The translations under genes and the position numbers were made by a program. 64,000 bases of DNA from Dactylis glomerata (Eukaryota; Streptophyta; Magnoliopsida; Poales; Poaceae). A model generated the notes under the pieces. It saw nothing but the letters and a program-made list of their open reading frames with translations. It was not told where the DNA came from and did not search any database. Below, in pieces: positions 10,131 through 21,449 of this stretch. The stretch spans positions 1 to 64,000 of the forward strand of contig QXEO01001120.1 in NCBI GenBank assembly GCA_007115705.1. The letters are read 5' to 3'. The stretch's first letter is position 1. Every line of letters begins with the position of its first letter.

Positions 10131-11134
10131 CACTGCCCTACATGATTGAGATCACCGTTATGTAATTCTACATGTTTGGTTTGTTGGGATCCGATGAATA
10201 TTGGTGTTATGATTGAGTTGCTATACTGAAATATATCTTATGTTATCTCTATGTTGTTTATGATCTTGCATGCTCTCCGTTGTTAGTAGCTATCTTGGCC
10301 GAGTAGTTGCTAGTGACTCCAACAGGGGGTATTTATGCTCGATAGTGGGTTCATGCCTCTATTTAATCCGGGGGAGTGACAGAAACCTCTAAGGTTGTAG
10401 ATGTGCTATTGCTACTAGGGAGAAAACAACATTCATATGCTCAAGGGCATATGCTTTGTTTATATTACACACTTTGCTTAATGCAATTATCTGTTGTTCG
10501 CAACTTAATACTTGTGGAGTTCTCGGATTGATTCGCCACAAGTGGATTATTAGTCATAGATGCAGTTGGATGGCGGTCTATGTATTTTGTTGTAATGCCC
10601 AGAGTAAATCGCATAGTGATCTTCTTGACATATCACATTTATCTTTATTCTATCAATTGCCCAACTATAATTTGTTTACCCAGCATGTGTTATTTATCTT
10701 ATGGAGAGACACCACTAGTGAACTGTGGACCCCGGTCCTATTTCCATCATATTGCTATCACCTGTTTACTTTACTCGCACTGTTTACTTTACTCGCATAC
10801 TTCAACTGTTTTCCACTCGATACGCTCATAACCTTTGTTTCAAGCAAACCGGTGAGATTGACAACCTCATCGCAAGTTGGGAACAAAGTACTTGGTTGTG
10901 TGTGTGCAGGTTCCGCGTTGCTACTGGCCGAAGACGAGTCAACAAGTATCGTTAAATGGCGCCCTTGTTGGAGTGTTATTAAGCCAGTCCGCATCACCTT
11001 CAGTCGTACTGTCTGCTCTTCTCCTGAACGATAAACCTTGGTTTCTTAACTGAGGGAAAACTTGCTGCTATCTTCATCAAACCTTCTCTTGGGGTTCCCA
11101 ACTGGCTTGTTATTTATCATTAACTCGGTAGCAT
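10131..11134 (+). repeat. Duplicated 3' two thirds of the same LTR
   Basis: The sequence from CTGCCCTACATGATTGAG at 10131 repeats 9103 onward for about 1 kb, with scattered substitutions, and ends GTAGCATCA. It joins directly to the end of the first LTR without spacer and then to SIRE-like internal sequence at 11135. It is probably the remnant of a second element or an unequal crossover product. Confidence 0.8.
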
Positions 11135-12641
11135 CAGCGGGCTCCTCGTCGCCCATTATCTCTTAGGCGGTTAAGCCCAATCAAAGAGCCCTTGCTCTGA
11201 TACCAATTGAAAGGATCTTAAGGGCGACTAGAGGGGGGGTGAATAGGCGCTACACAATTTTTTTATCTTTTTCAATTTTAAGGTTTGACACAAAGTAAAT
11301 TCACTAGATGTGCGACTAGGTGAATTTCCTAATAGTGACAAGCAAGCAAGTAGGCGAGTAAGCAAGTAAGCAAGACACAAACAAGATGCAAGTAAGGGTA
11401 AGAAGTAACCGAAAAGCGGAGACCGGAGAGACAAGGATGCATTCTTGTAGTTCCTTCCTTTTGAGGGGAAGTGCGTCTACGTTGGAGAGGTGTGGCGACA
11501 CGGAGTCCACCAACGCCACAAAGGCTCACCTTGTTCTTCGGTGAGCAAGCCACGGAGGCTAGCTCGTTTCCACTAAGTGGTGGTATTGGGGGCACCGACC
11601 GAAACCCTTACACGGAGGTTGGGGCACAACTCCATAACTCAATTGGAGGCTCCCAACAAGAAAACCACAAAGCTTTTACACGGGGGAAGCTTTGAGGTGA
11701 CCTCTCTTGCCTAAGGCAAGTTCCATGGAGGAGGAGTGAAGCAAACACAAATAACTTTAGTAGGATTGTAGATCTAGGGCTCCTCTCCCAATCTACCAAA
11801 TCTTGAGGGATTTGGTTGGCTAGGGAAGGAGATCTACGGAGTTGAAGCTCTACATTAATGGAGGAGAGAGAGTGTGGACGAGGTAGCACAGATCTGAGGT
11901 ATGGGACGACTATTTATAGGTCAGCTCGAAATCTGTCCGTTGGAGGCGACTGACCCTGGAAATTCCGGCCAGGGGCGGAAATTCCGAGGTTCACTTAAGG
12001 CGGAAATTCCGGCCAGGGGGGGGGGGAATTCTGGTTCCGCCCCCTGGAAATTTTCATTCTGAAAATTCTGGCCAGAAATTCTGGCCCTTTACTGAGAGTT
12101 GCACCACAACTTGAAAGAAAGGACTTAGCGAAGATTCGCAGGGCCGGAAATTCTGGATACTCAGAATTTCTGGCCCCTTCCTGCAAGCTGCACCATAGCC
12201 TTTACTAAAGGACTTAGCCAAATTTTCGAGGGCCGGAAATTATGGAATTTCCGCCCCCCCCCCCCCCCCCCGGAAATTCTGCCAAATCAGAATTTCCGGC
12301 TCCTTTACAGAGCGTTCCACCACAACGTTTTGTAAAGGACTTAGCCGAATTTCGAAGGGCTAGAAATTCATGGAATTTCTGGCCCCCGGAAATTTTGTCC
12401 AGGGGCGGAAATTCCGGCCCTGCAGGCAGAATTTCCGGCCCTGAAAGCAAATTTCCGGCCCTCTAAAAGACACTCCTCTGGGTGATTTTGAGTCTTTGTA
12501 CATTAGTCCCCTTTCCCAACTTCTCTTCACCATCAGTCTTGTGCAATACCTAGAGAATCCCTGCAATGCTTAGCACAAGATTAATTGCCTTGTGTTGTAA
12601 TCAAACACGCAAAAACTGGAAGCTAGGAACATGTCCTTTCA
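11135..12641 (-). mobile_element. SIRE/Maximus-like Copia fragment: 5' LTR and start of internal region
   Basis: Read on the minus strand, the LTR runs from 12641 (TGAAAGGACATG) to 11208 (AAGATCCTTTCA), 1434 bp, and is followed by a tRNA-Met primer site (TTGGTATCAGAGC, about 11194-11206). The phrase TTAACCGCCTAAGAG comes next, also found after the primer site of the + strand element at 21424. The TATA box is at 11911-11918 (TATAAATA on the minus strand). Only about 70 bp of internal sequence remain before the Gypsy junction at 11134/11135. No coding capacity is left here. Confidence 0.85.
11950..12465. repeat. Array of GGAAATTCC palindromes in the LTR U3
   Basis: Multiple copies of GGCGGAAATTCCGGCC and close variants occur, for example near 11956, 11981, 12001, 12231, 12280, 12403 and 12430. 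GGAAATTCC is a perfect palindrome with GC flanks. Interspersed are runs of G or C (12017-12026, 12255-12270). The array lies directly upstream of the TATA box on the minus strand. Confidence 0.85.
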
Positions 12642-12863
12642 CAAGCATTGTTGGGATCGCCGTATCGCTTGCATGTGTGTTGCTGATGTCGACGAAATCG
12701 TAGATCTTGAGTGCGAGCTTCCGCACACAGAGGCGAGGTGATGTCGAGCCCCCGAGTGGTACTGAGTGCGCGATGGCGAGCCCCCAAGCGTGGCAAGCCG
12801 CATTCGACGCGGATCAGAACACGGCGGAGTCGATGCGGATGTAGTCGATACGGATGTAGCCTA

Positions 12864-14969
12864 AATTAGAGTGTTTAGGGTTTCGTGGGGTCGATGCCTC
12901 CATACCTCTTCTATATATATTACAGACAGGCACAATACAATTACAATACATATAGAGTTCAGTCTCCTATACGTGACCGGTCTTAACATCCCCCCTCAAT
13001 CTAAACTATTACATACAAGATATAGATTGGACTTAAACCGGTCTAATATCTGTTGAGTGGCTGGTTTCGTAAACACATCTGCCAACTGATCACTAGAAGA
13101 GATGAACCTAACTTGTAGTTCTCCGGTAGCAACGCGTTCACGCACAAAATGAAAATCAATCTCTATGTGCTTAGTACGCGCATGAAAAACCAGGTTTGCT
13201 GTTAGGTATGTTGCCCCAAGATTATCACACCACAATATAGGTGTGCGTTGCCGCTGTACGCCAAGCTCACTGAGCACAGAATCGACCCATATGGCTTCTG
13301 CTGCTCCATTAGCTAATGCCTTATACTCCGCCTCCATGCTAGATCTTGAGACAGTAGGCTGCTTCTTCGAACTCCAAGAAACAAGATTCAGACCAACAAA
13401 TATCGCATAATCGCCTGTTGAGCGTCTATCATCAGCACAGCCGGCCCAATCTGCATCGGTAAAAATACTAATCCCATGCAAAGGAGATTTACGTATCTGT
13501 AAGCCAGTATCCAATGTCCCTTTAACATATCTCAATATGCGCTTAACAGCTTCCCAATGAACTCTAGTGGGCTGAGAAAGAAACTGGCAGACTTTGTTAA
13601 CTGCGAAGGAAATGTCTGGATGTGTGAGTGTCAAGTACTGAAGCGCACCAACAAAACTGCGATACCTGAAAGAATCATCGGAACCCAATGGTGTGCCAGA
13701 CTCACGTGAAAGCTGCTCCGTAGCCACGAGTGGAGTAGAAGTAGGATTACAATTCTCCATATTGACTCGATGTAGAAGATCAAATGCATACTTGCGCTGA
13801 GTCAATTGCATGCCCCCAGAATTGTAGGACGCTTCTAATCCAAGAAAATACTCCAGACGACCAAGATCCTTAATAGGAAAGGACTCGGAGAGTGAGCGAA
13901 TCAACTGCTCAACCGCTGTAGATGTAGAACCAGCGATAACAATATCATCCACGTAAACAAGCATGAAGATGGAAATCCCATCATGATGAAAAATGAACAG
14001 GGACGTATCTGCCTTGGAGGACACAAAACCAAGCTCATGAAGACGAGTACTCAAACGAGCATACCAGGCACGTGGAGACTGTCTAAGGCCGTAAATAGCA
14101 CGCTACAACTTGCACACATGAGAGGGATATTGGGCATCCTCAAAACCAGGCGGCTGCTACATATAAACATCCTCGGATAAGAAGCCATGAAGAAAAGCAT
14201 TACTGACATCAATCTGTCGAAGGGTCCATCCGCGAGAGATGGCAATAGAGAGAACCAGGCGAACAATAGCAGGCTTCACGACTGGACTGAAAGTATCACC
14301 ATAATCAATCCCAAGTTGCTGCGTAAAACCTCGTGCAACAAGCCGCGCCTTGTGTTTCTCAATAGATCCATCTGGCCGATGCTTGGTCTTAAACACCCAC
14401 TTACTGCCAACAAAATTGATGCTTGGGGGACGAGGCACAAGAACCCAAGTGCGAGTCTGGGAGAGAGCTGAGAACTCATCTGACATAGCAGCATGCCAAG
14501 CAGGTTCACAAAGAGCATCATGATAAGATACAGGAGTCGCAAACAAGGCACGCCGGCGAGGATCATACCGAACTGTGCCATCGGTATATATCTTCTCACG
14601 ACGAGTATTATCTCGAAGACGTGTAATCATACCGTGGGCGGGAGCAGACGCGGAAGACGACTCAGCAGTCGAGGATGTTGCGGCTGTGGAATCTGGTACA
14701 ACTGGAGGGGCCGGCCCATCAGGGAGATTTCAAGGGGTCGGAAGCAATCAGAAACTCGATCGGAAGCTGCGGATGTTAGATCGGAATTGATCGGAAACAG
14801 CGATCGAATTGATCGGAAGCTGCAGACGTTTGGCTCTGATACCAAATTAGAGTGTTTAGGGTTTCGTGGGGTCGATGCCTCCACACCTCTTCTATATATA
14901 TTACAGACAGGCACAATACAATTACAATACGTATAGAGTTCAGTCTCCTATACGTGACTGGTCTTAACA
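12864..14969 (-). mobile_element. Short-LTR Copia element, internally deleted
   Basis: Two 125-bp LTRs (12864-12988 and 14845-14969) are almost identical. The minus-strand 5' LTR is the right one, followed by a tRNA-Met primer site (rc of 14833-14844, TGGTATCAGAGC). The left LTR is preceded by a purine tract (rc of TCCCCCCTC at 12987-12996). The target duplication is GCCTA (12859-12863 and 14970-14974). The 2.1-kb element retains only reverse transcriptase and RNase H; gag, protease and integrase are missing. Confidence 0.9.
12996..14630 (-). pseudogene. Copia reverse transcriptase-RNase H remnant
   Basis: Reading from 14630 leftward, the RT begins with the W-x-A-M-S-D-E-F type segment, then WVFKTKHRPDGSIEKHKAR and VSNAFLHGFL. 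A stop interrupts at 14157-14159 and another near 14101. The second half (14054-12996, 352 codons) has YVDD with VIAGS, the RNase H motifs DADWAGCADDRRSTG and SSMEAEYKALANGAAEAIW, and the C-terminal KHIEIDFHFVRE and LADVFTKP motifs. The polyprotein part upstream of RT is deleted, so the element cannot have been autonomous. Confidence 0.9.
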
Positions 14970-15871
14970 GCCTATGCGAACGAAGGCACTGCAAAGCCCA
15001 TCGAATTTAAGCTGGAAGGATTCGATGATGCAGAAGACGAAGTAGATCCGAAACGAAGAGCGGTGATAAAGTAGTGCTTGGTGAAGTCGTCGATTAATTC
15101 TTAATGTCCGCAGTAATTTTCTTCTTTAGAATTTGATCCGATGAATAGGCTGTACACTGCTTCTATCTTTCTGTGAACGAAGGCACTGCTGGTTCTGGAA
15201 CGTACCGTTCGGTTGTAGAATCCAGTCAAACCCGTCGATCTAGCAGGTTGCTAGACGCGGCGCGCATGTTGACAAGCATCTGATTTTTTTCCTTTTTGAT
15301 TTTGACTGAGTGAAGTGGAAATCTTTACGATGTATCTTGCGCACTTTGCTAGATTTCTTTAGGACCTACTCCGTAGCATGAAGTGGCAACTACTTTTTCC
15401 CTGACAACCCACGAGCTTGACTGATTGACGGGATTAGACGTGGCCGGCCGCTATGTTTCTCTTGAATCCTGAACAAATTTACCACGTGTGAGGACGCCTT
15501 TGATTTCCTTTGTATCAATCGAGGTACTCCAGTTTTGGTTGGCCATGGCATCACAGAACAGTGAATTGATCCGCGTGGCGTATAGCAATCGTGTTGGCTC
15601 TAGCCTTTGGCCGTAATCTGAAACAATACGTAGCCATTGTTGCCGATTCACATGTGTACCGCGATATGGAGAGCAAATCGCCCGTGAAGAAATTTTCGGC
15701 CATGATGACGCCGGCCGTCCTCGAACTGATGATGCTGCTGGTTCCGGCTGAATCCGGCCGTGAATTGAGCTGTTGAAAATCCCAAAGCCACTAATGGGAT
15801 GTGCAGTCGCACGTGCATCAGGGCGCTGCCGAGACTCAACAGACGCTGGGAATCGCTGGCCTGTCAGAGTT
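14970..15871. other. Degraded internal sequence, no gene established
   Basis: This lies within the Tat-like remnant. A plus-strand open frame runs to a stop at 15072-15074 and becomes continuous with sequence left of 12864 if the short Copia and one GCCTA are removed. The phrase GAACGAAGGCACTGC occurs twice (about 14978 and 15175). Nothing else is recognised. Confidence 0.4.
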
Positions 15872-16042
15872 TCAGTTCAACCGCGTCGACGCAGAGAAAC
15901 CGACCCCAATTCGATCTGGCCGGATGTGGATCGGTCGATGATGATCTTGCCGATGATGAAAAGCTTGGCACTGCTGAAGTAGATGATCGGTGATAGGTGA
16001 TCTTGACGTTGATGATGATGATGAAAAAGCCGGCGAGTCCAT
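15872..16042 (-). pseudogene. Remnant of Tat-like gag N-terminus
   Basis: The frame after the primer site gives a start (MDSPAFSSSSSTS) that parallels the gag start of the element at 61838 (MNSTAFSLLANSSS). It ends after 56 codons at a stop. Beyond it the gag is not recognisable. Confidence 0.5.
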
Positions 16043-16503
16043 AGATTTAGATCCCGTCGTCCCCACGGTCGACGCCAATTGACGAGGTTCTACCTCGGCA
16101 ATGCCCATGCTTGAGAGCTTTCGAATCTTGGAGCGCTTGTGGGATCCGGCAAACTCGACGGCGGTCGATAAACGTCGAGGGGCACACGAAGTTTACCCAG
16201 GTTCACGTCCCCTCGGTGGAGGATCGCTACATCCTGCTAGCAATCTAGTATATGATCATAATTGTGTTTACAGGGAGCCGCCGTAGGCGGATGGTTGTCT
16301 GTCTAATAGTATGAGATCTCTCTAGAGGGTGTCCCTGGTGGCTTTATATATGCAGCCAGTTAGGGTTTACAAAAAGTGTTTGTCTTCTACTCCAAGTCGG
16401 CGTGCTGGGCCTTGCGGGCTTCATGTATCCTTTGATCGGGCTTCTTCCTTGGCAGGAGCTAGGTATGCTAAACATGAGGACACGAGGGGTCGTTCCCTCG
16501 TCA

Positions 16504-17764
16504 ATTATCTTTACCCCTTTTATACATGCACAGCTGCAGGTGGATCCTATGCCCATGGCCTACTCTCTATCCATCGACACACAAAACAATATAGTAACGG
16601 TCTGGGAACAGACGGACGACCAAACTAACAAGTTCTTGCAAAATAACGCAATCTTTAGCACCAAACAATACCTTCCCCAAGTTTGATGTACCTATGTATA
16701 CTAGGGAAAAAGTGCTGCTATCCTACATCCTAAAACCGGATTGAAGGTATTAGAGACCCTCCATGATGTTGGGTGGAGGAGTTTACTAGGCCATATCCCT
16801 CCACATGGAGGTGTGTTGGCAGTCCAACATCATCCCAAAAGGTCCAAAATGTATCAAATATATGTCAAGGTTCACATCCAAGTACCCCAACGACAGAGCT
16901 GCCTCCTTTAGCGTTAAGAAGGAGAAACCCCTTAACAATTAATGGCAGCAAATCTACTCTTCAAAATGCCACTCGTTGGAACTCCAAGCGCAAAGTGATG
17001 CTGCAAGAGAAGTTTTCCCTACAAGAGTGACTTGAGGATTTATATCCAATTCTCGGGGAAGATGGTGTTTCTCTTTTCTATACTCTTTAAGCAACCTGCG
17101 ATAGTAAATAATATTTTTGCGTCCCCAACTAACTGGAGTGATTGTCAAGCACTCACGGCTCACAAGTTTAACAAAACAAAAGGAATAAGTAAACAATATT
17201 TTTGTATTTTTGAGTTTAAAGAACTAAATGTAAACAATAAGTAAACTACAGGAAGGTTTTCTTATGGCTAAAAGTGGACTGGGGATCATGGTTTCACTTG
17301 ATCTCTCTATGTCAAAAATACAATGGTGGTGATAGTACAAACAACAAACTAAGAGCATACAAAAAACAAGAAGTCATTGATAAGCTTGGATATGGGCATC
17401 ACATTCTAGCAGAGAGTTGATGCAACACAACTCCCTAATACTCCTTTGACAAGGGAAACTCCTAAATGCTAAATTTAAGAACTGACAAAATATTGCCTTA
17501 AGATCAATAACATGATGTTGAACATAAATATGCTAACTTTGAGCTAACCAGACCATCCTTTCTGTCACTAGACAACAAAAAGAACAAGTGTTCCTTTCTC
17601 CCTAGTGAAGTAATCATAGAAAGGTAAAAACATAGCATCACAAGGATTTATGTCACTTTCCCACATACACTACAAGATTACTCCGTCTAATGCACACATC
17701 CCTCTCATAAACCCTAGCATAATAGTTTGATCAGAACCAAATGTACAAGAACGGGGTAACATAT
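16504..17764. other. Intergenic, nothing recognised
   Basis: AT-rich sequence without long ORFs or clear repeats, between the Tat-like LTR and the BARE/Angela-like element. The last five bases, CATAT (17760-17764), are the target duplication of that element. Confidence 0.5.
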
Positions 17765-19446
17765 TGATGGGTTCGTAGCATAGAAAACAAAAAATTTCCT
17801 ACGCAAGAACACATAAACTAGCCAAGATACTCTACGAGGTGGTAGCAACGGAGACTAACCCTCGACGACCGTAAGCGGGGATTACGTTCCCGCACAAACG
17901 TTGACGATGGAGAGTCGGTGAAGACGCACGTAGTCGACGTAGTTGTTCACTTGACGTAGTCGACGTAGAGGTTCACTCGACGATCACAAGATCGTGTACA
18001 CGGCGCCATAAGTGGCAGCGCCCCCGTGCTCGGTCACACGTACAGCACGACGTCGACTCCTCCACGCCCTCGGTCCAGCGGGGCAGCGGAAGAAGGGATC
18101 CGCCGGACACTCCACCACACACTTCTCCAAGTGTATGAACTACGAACTACAATTCCGACAGAGCTTCGCTAAGCAGAGACGGAAATTGGGCAGCAACTAT
18201 GCGAGGGAGGGGAGGATCAAGAAGTGTGTGACATGGAGGAGAGGGAGGGGTTTATATAGAGGAGGAGGGGCAGCCCCCAAGGGGTGGCCGGCCAAGGAGG
18301 GTCTCCTCCTCTTCATGACCCCCTCTTCATTCCCTTCATGGTGGTAACCCCCTCATCAATATGAGGTAACCCCCATTTTAATGCATGACATTCATGCTAA
18401 TTAAAATTCACACTTATTGATTTAATAAAACATTTTTATTTCTTTAATATTTGTTAATTCATTCAATTAACAAACATTAACAAATACACCCTTGAGTTAT
18501 TTCGATATCCCGAAATAGTTTCGGTGCTTTTCTGAAACAACCCTTATGCTGTCCTGTAATTCGATCGGAGTATCGTATCCACTCAAAAACGACGGCGAAC
18601 CTTAAGTGTGTCACCCTACGGTTCGTGAATAACGTGGACATGATCGAGACTCCTCTCCGATCAATAATCAACAGCGGGATCTGGAAATCCATGATGACTC
18701 CCACTTACTCAACGATGAACTAGTGATCGTGTGAACCAGTAACGAACATAGTTAATTCCTTTTGTCTCGTGATATTATTACTTGTCCGAGATCCGATCAT
18801 TTGGTATCAACCATACCTAGTTCGATCTCGTTCCCGACAAGTCTCTTTACTCGTTCCGTGATAATGCATTCCTGTGACCTAGTCACATGCTTGCAAGCGA
18901 TTCTAATGCAATATCACCGAGAAGGGCCCAGAGAATATCTTCCCGTCATCGGGTCGGACAAATTCCACTCTTGATCCATGAGCCTCAACTAATACTTTCA
19001 GAATACCCAAATCAACCTTTATAATCACCCTGTGACGGTTTGACGTTTGATATCATCAAAGCACTCTTCCGGTATCAGTGATTAACATGATCTCATGGTC
19101 TGAGGATTAGAACTATTTCGTATGAGTTTGATATAGCAAAGAACTTGATGACTTGATCGTATTGCTATTCGTACTATGGGTGTGAGTGTTCATCACATCA
19201 TTCTTCTAATGATATGACCCCGTTATTAACAACATCCAATGTTCATGATCAGGAAACCTTGATCATCGGTTAATCAACGAGCTAGCATAAAAGAGAGGCT
19301 TTACTAGGAACCCTTTTAGTTTATTAATCACACAAGTATTAATGTTTATGATTAATACAATTCTAGCATGAGAAATAAACATCTATTATGAACACGGAAT
19401 AATATAATAACAACTTTATTATTGCCTCTCGGGCATATTCCTTTCA
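17765..19446 (-). repeat. 3' LTR of the BARE/Angela-like element
   Basis: 1682 bp; minus-strand TATA box (TATATAAA) at about 18250-18258. The polypurine tract AAGTGGGAGAC lies directly inside it. Confidence 0.95.
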
Positions 19447-19479
19447 GTCTCCCACTTGCACTAGAGTCAATAATCTAGA

Positions 19480-20123
19480 TTACATAGTGATGAATCTAAC
19501 ACCCATTGAGTTCTGGTGTTGATCATGTTTTGCCTTGGGGAGAGCTTTAGTCAGCGGATCTGCCACATTCAGATCCGTGTGTACTTTGCAAATCTTTACA
19601 TCACCATCCGTGACATGCTCACGGATGGAGTGAAATCGGCGCTTTACATGCTTGAATTTCTTGTGAGACCTTGGCTCCTGAGTATTGGCAATGGCACCAT
19701 TGTTGTCGCAATAGATAACCATTGGATCCAATGCACTCGGAACCACACCCAGTTCGGATATGAACTCCTTCATCCAAACTGCTTCCTCCACCGCTTCTGA
19801 AGCAGCAATGTATTCCGCCTTTGTTGTTGATCTCGCCACCACGCTTTGCTTGGAACTCCTCCAGCTTACTGCTCCTCCATTCATAACAAATACGTACCCG
19901 GATTGAGACTTAGAGTCATCTGGATCAGTGTCAAAGCTAGCATCGACGTAACAACTTGCGACGAGCTCTTCTTCACCGCCATATACGAGAAACATATCCT
20001 TAGTCCTTCGTAAGTACTTAAGGATATTCTTGACCGCCGTCCAGTGTTCCAAACCTGGATCAGATTGGTACCTACTAGTCAAACTAATAGCATGTGCCAC
20101 ATCTGGTCTTGTACATAACATGG
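19480..20123 (-). pseudogene. Copia RNase H, C-terminal part of the interrupted polyprotein
   Basis: Continuation of the pol reading frame left of the nested element. It starts inside the RT C-terminus (TRPDVAHAISLTSRYQSDPG), then shows the RNase H motifs DASFDTDPDDSKSQSGYVF, STTKAEYIAASEA and YCDNNGAIANT, and ends with the DVKICKVHTDLNVADPLTKAL segment at a stop at 19480. This part itself is free of stops. The upstream half is at 32188-35532. Confidence 0.9.
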
Positions 20124-20379
20124 TGAAAGAGCATTTCCCTAATAAATGTATTTCGGTGTTTGTTAACAACATTTGGTGATTTAACCATGCTATTAAAGTC
20201 CTGCAGATTTTCTAGGTTATTTCAGGATCTCGCGGAGGTGCACCCCAAAAAGGTTGAAAAGATCGGAGCCCGTAGTCCAGTAGTGGAGTTAGGGCTTAGT
20301 TGTCTTGCAGGGTGCTTCGCGAAGGTGGAATTGGTGGAGAGGGGATTCACGAAATGCTGCTGTAGCAATCCTCAAAGTT

Positions 20380-20640
20380 GGACAACTCAGAGACCAGCCC
20401 GGAGTTGGGCCGGAGACTTTCTGTCTCTGGCCGGAGACTCCGGGTGGGGCGGAGACTCCGGTCCCCCGGGGCCGGAGACTCCGGTCTGGTCGGGTGGTCT
20501 AGGGTTGCAGACTGGCTTGGTCAATTCAGAGACCAGGCCGGAGTTGGGCCGGAGACTTTTGTCTCTGGCCGGAGACTCCGGCCATGGAGTCACTTAGGGC
20601 GGAGACTCCGGCCCTCCTGGCCGGAGACTCCGGCCCTAGT
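20380..20640. repeat. CCGGAGACTCCGG palindrome array in the 5' LTR U3
   Basis: Perfect or near-perfect copies of GGCCGGAGACTCCGGCC occur around 20430, 20448, 20473, 20567, 20597 and 20617, with half-sites (GGCCGGAGACTTT) near 20408 and 20550. Each is a palindrome around a central A. The array ends about 35 bp before the TATA box. Confidence 0.9.
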
Positions 20641-20671
20641 TGTCCAGCAACGGCTACATTTCGTGGAGGAC

Positions 20672-20679
20672 TATATAAA
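20672..20679 (+). promoter_or_regulatory. TATA box of the SIRE-like LTR promoter
   Basis: TATATAAA within GGACTATATAAAGCC, about 30 bp downstream of the last palindrome. The same site is at about 31474 in the 3' LTR. Confidence 0.7.
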
Positions 20680-21393
20680 GCCTTCTTCTTCCTCAAGAGC
20701 TGGGTGCGGCTTCCACTCTCTCTCCTCCATTGTTCCAAAGCTTCAAAGCCCTAGTTCTCTCTCCCTAGCCAATAGAACTCAAAGCCCTTTTGGGATTTGA
20801 GGGAGAAGACCTAGATCTACACTTCCACCAAGGCGATTTGATTTCCCCCCTCTCTTTGTTGAGGGGCTTGTAACTTGTGTGATTCATCGGATTCCTAGCC
20901 GGAAGAAGCCGTCCTCCAAGCTTAACTTTGTGTGTAAGGGCTTGGTGGGCCTATTGGGAGCCTCCAATTGAGTTGTGGAGCTTGCCCCAATACTTTGTGT
21001 AAAGGTGTTGTGCCGCCTTCAAGGGCATCGCTTAGTGGAGCGTGAACTCGCCTTTGTGGCTTGTTCACCGGAGAATAGGGTGAGCCTTTGTGGCGTTGGT
21101 GGCCTTTGTGGCACCACACCTCTCCAACGTAGACGTACTTCCCGTAACAAGGAAGGAACTACGGGAATATATCCTTGTGTCTTCGTGTCTCCATTGCGGT
21201 TACCTCTATCCTTTACTCGTACCTTTACTTATGTTGTTATTGCTAGCTTGCTTATCACTCTAGGTAAATTCACTTAGTAGCACATCTAGAGAATTTACCT
21301 TCTTGTCTAGCCTTAACTTGAAAAGAAGTAAAAATTTGGGTAGCTCCTATTCACCCCCCCCCCCCCTCTAGTCGCTCATACGATCCTTTCAAT

Positions 21394-21405
21394 TGGTATC
21401 AGAGC
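21394..21405 (+). promoter_or_regulatory. Primer binding site, initiator tRNA-Met type
   Basis: TGGTATCAGAGC two bases after the LTR end, the standard Copia primer site complementary to the 3' end of tRNA-Met. Confidence 0.9.
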
Positions 21406-21449
21406 GTGGTCTCTTATTCGGGCTTAACCGCCTAAGAGTTTGAGCAACT

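Larger units (their letters stand above)
12642..16503 (-). mobile_element. Tat-like Gypsy remnant: 5' LTR and degraded internal region
   Basis: The LTR is 16080-16503 (424 bp), with perfect inverted ends TGACGAGG / CCTCGTCA (read outward). On the minus strand the LTR ends next to a primer site (rc of 16061-16078, TTGGCGTCGACCGTGGGG) nearly identical to the one at 61802 in the right-edge element. A minus-strand TATATAAAG lies at about 16345. The internal part to the left (16079 to 12642, interrupted by the Copia at 12864-14969) is degraded; only the first gag codons are recognisable. Confidence 0.7.
20124..21391 (+). repeat. 5' LTR of the SIRE-like element
   Basis: 1268 bp. U3 holds the palindrome array (about 20380-20640); the TATA box TATATAAA is at about 20672-20679. 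Near the 3' end is a run of 13 C (seven in the other LTR). It lacks a 65-bp segment with two palindromes that the 3' LTR has at about 31104-31168. Confidence 0.95.

Noticed and set aside
20380..20640. Regularly spaced palindromic repeats that might suggest a CRISPR-like array
   Set aside because: Spacing is irregular, units lie in a retrotransposon promoter of a plant genome, and no Cas genes are present.
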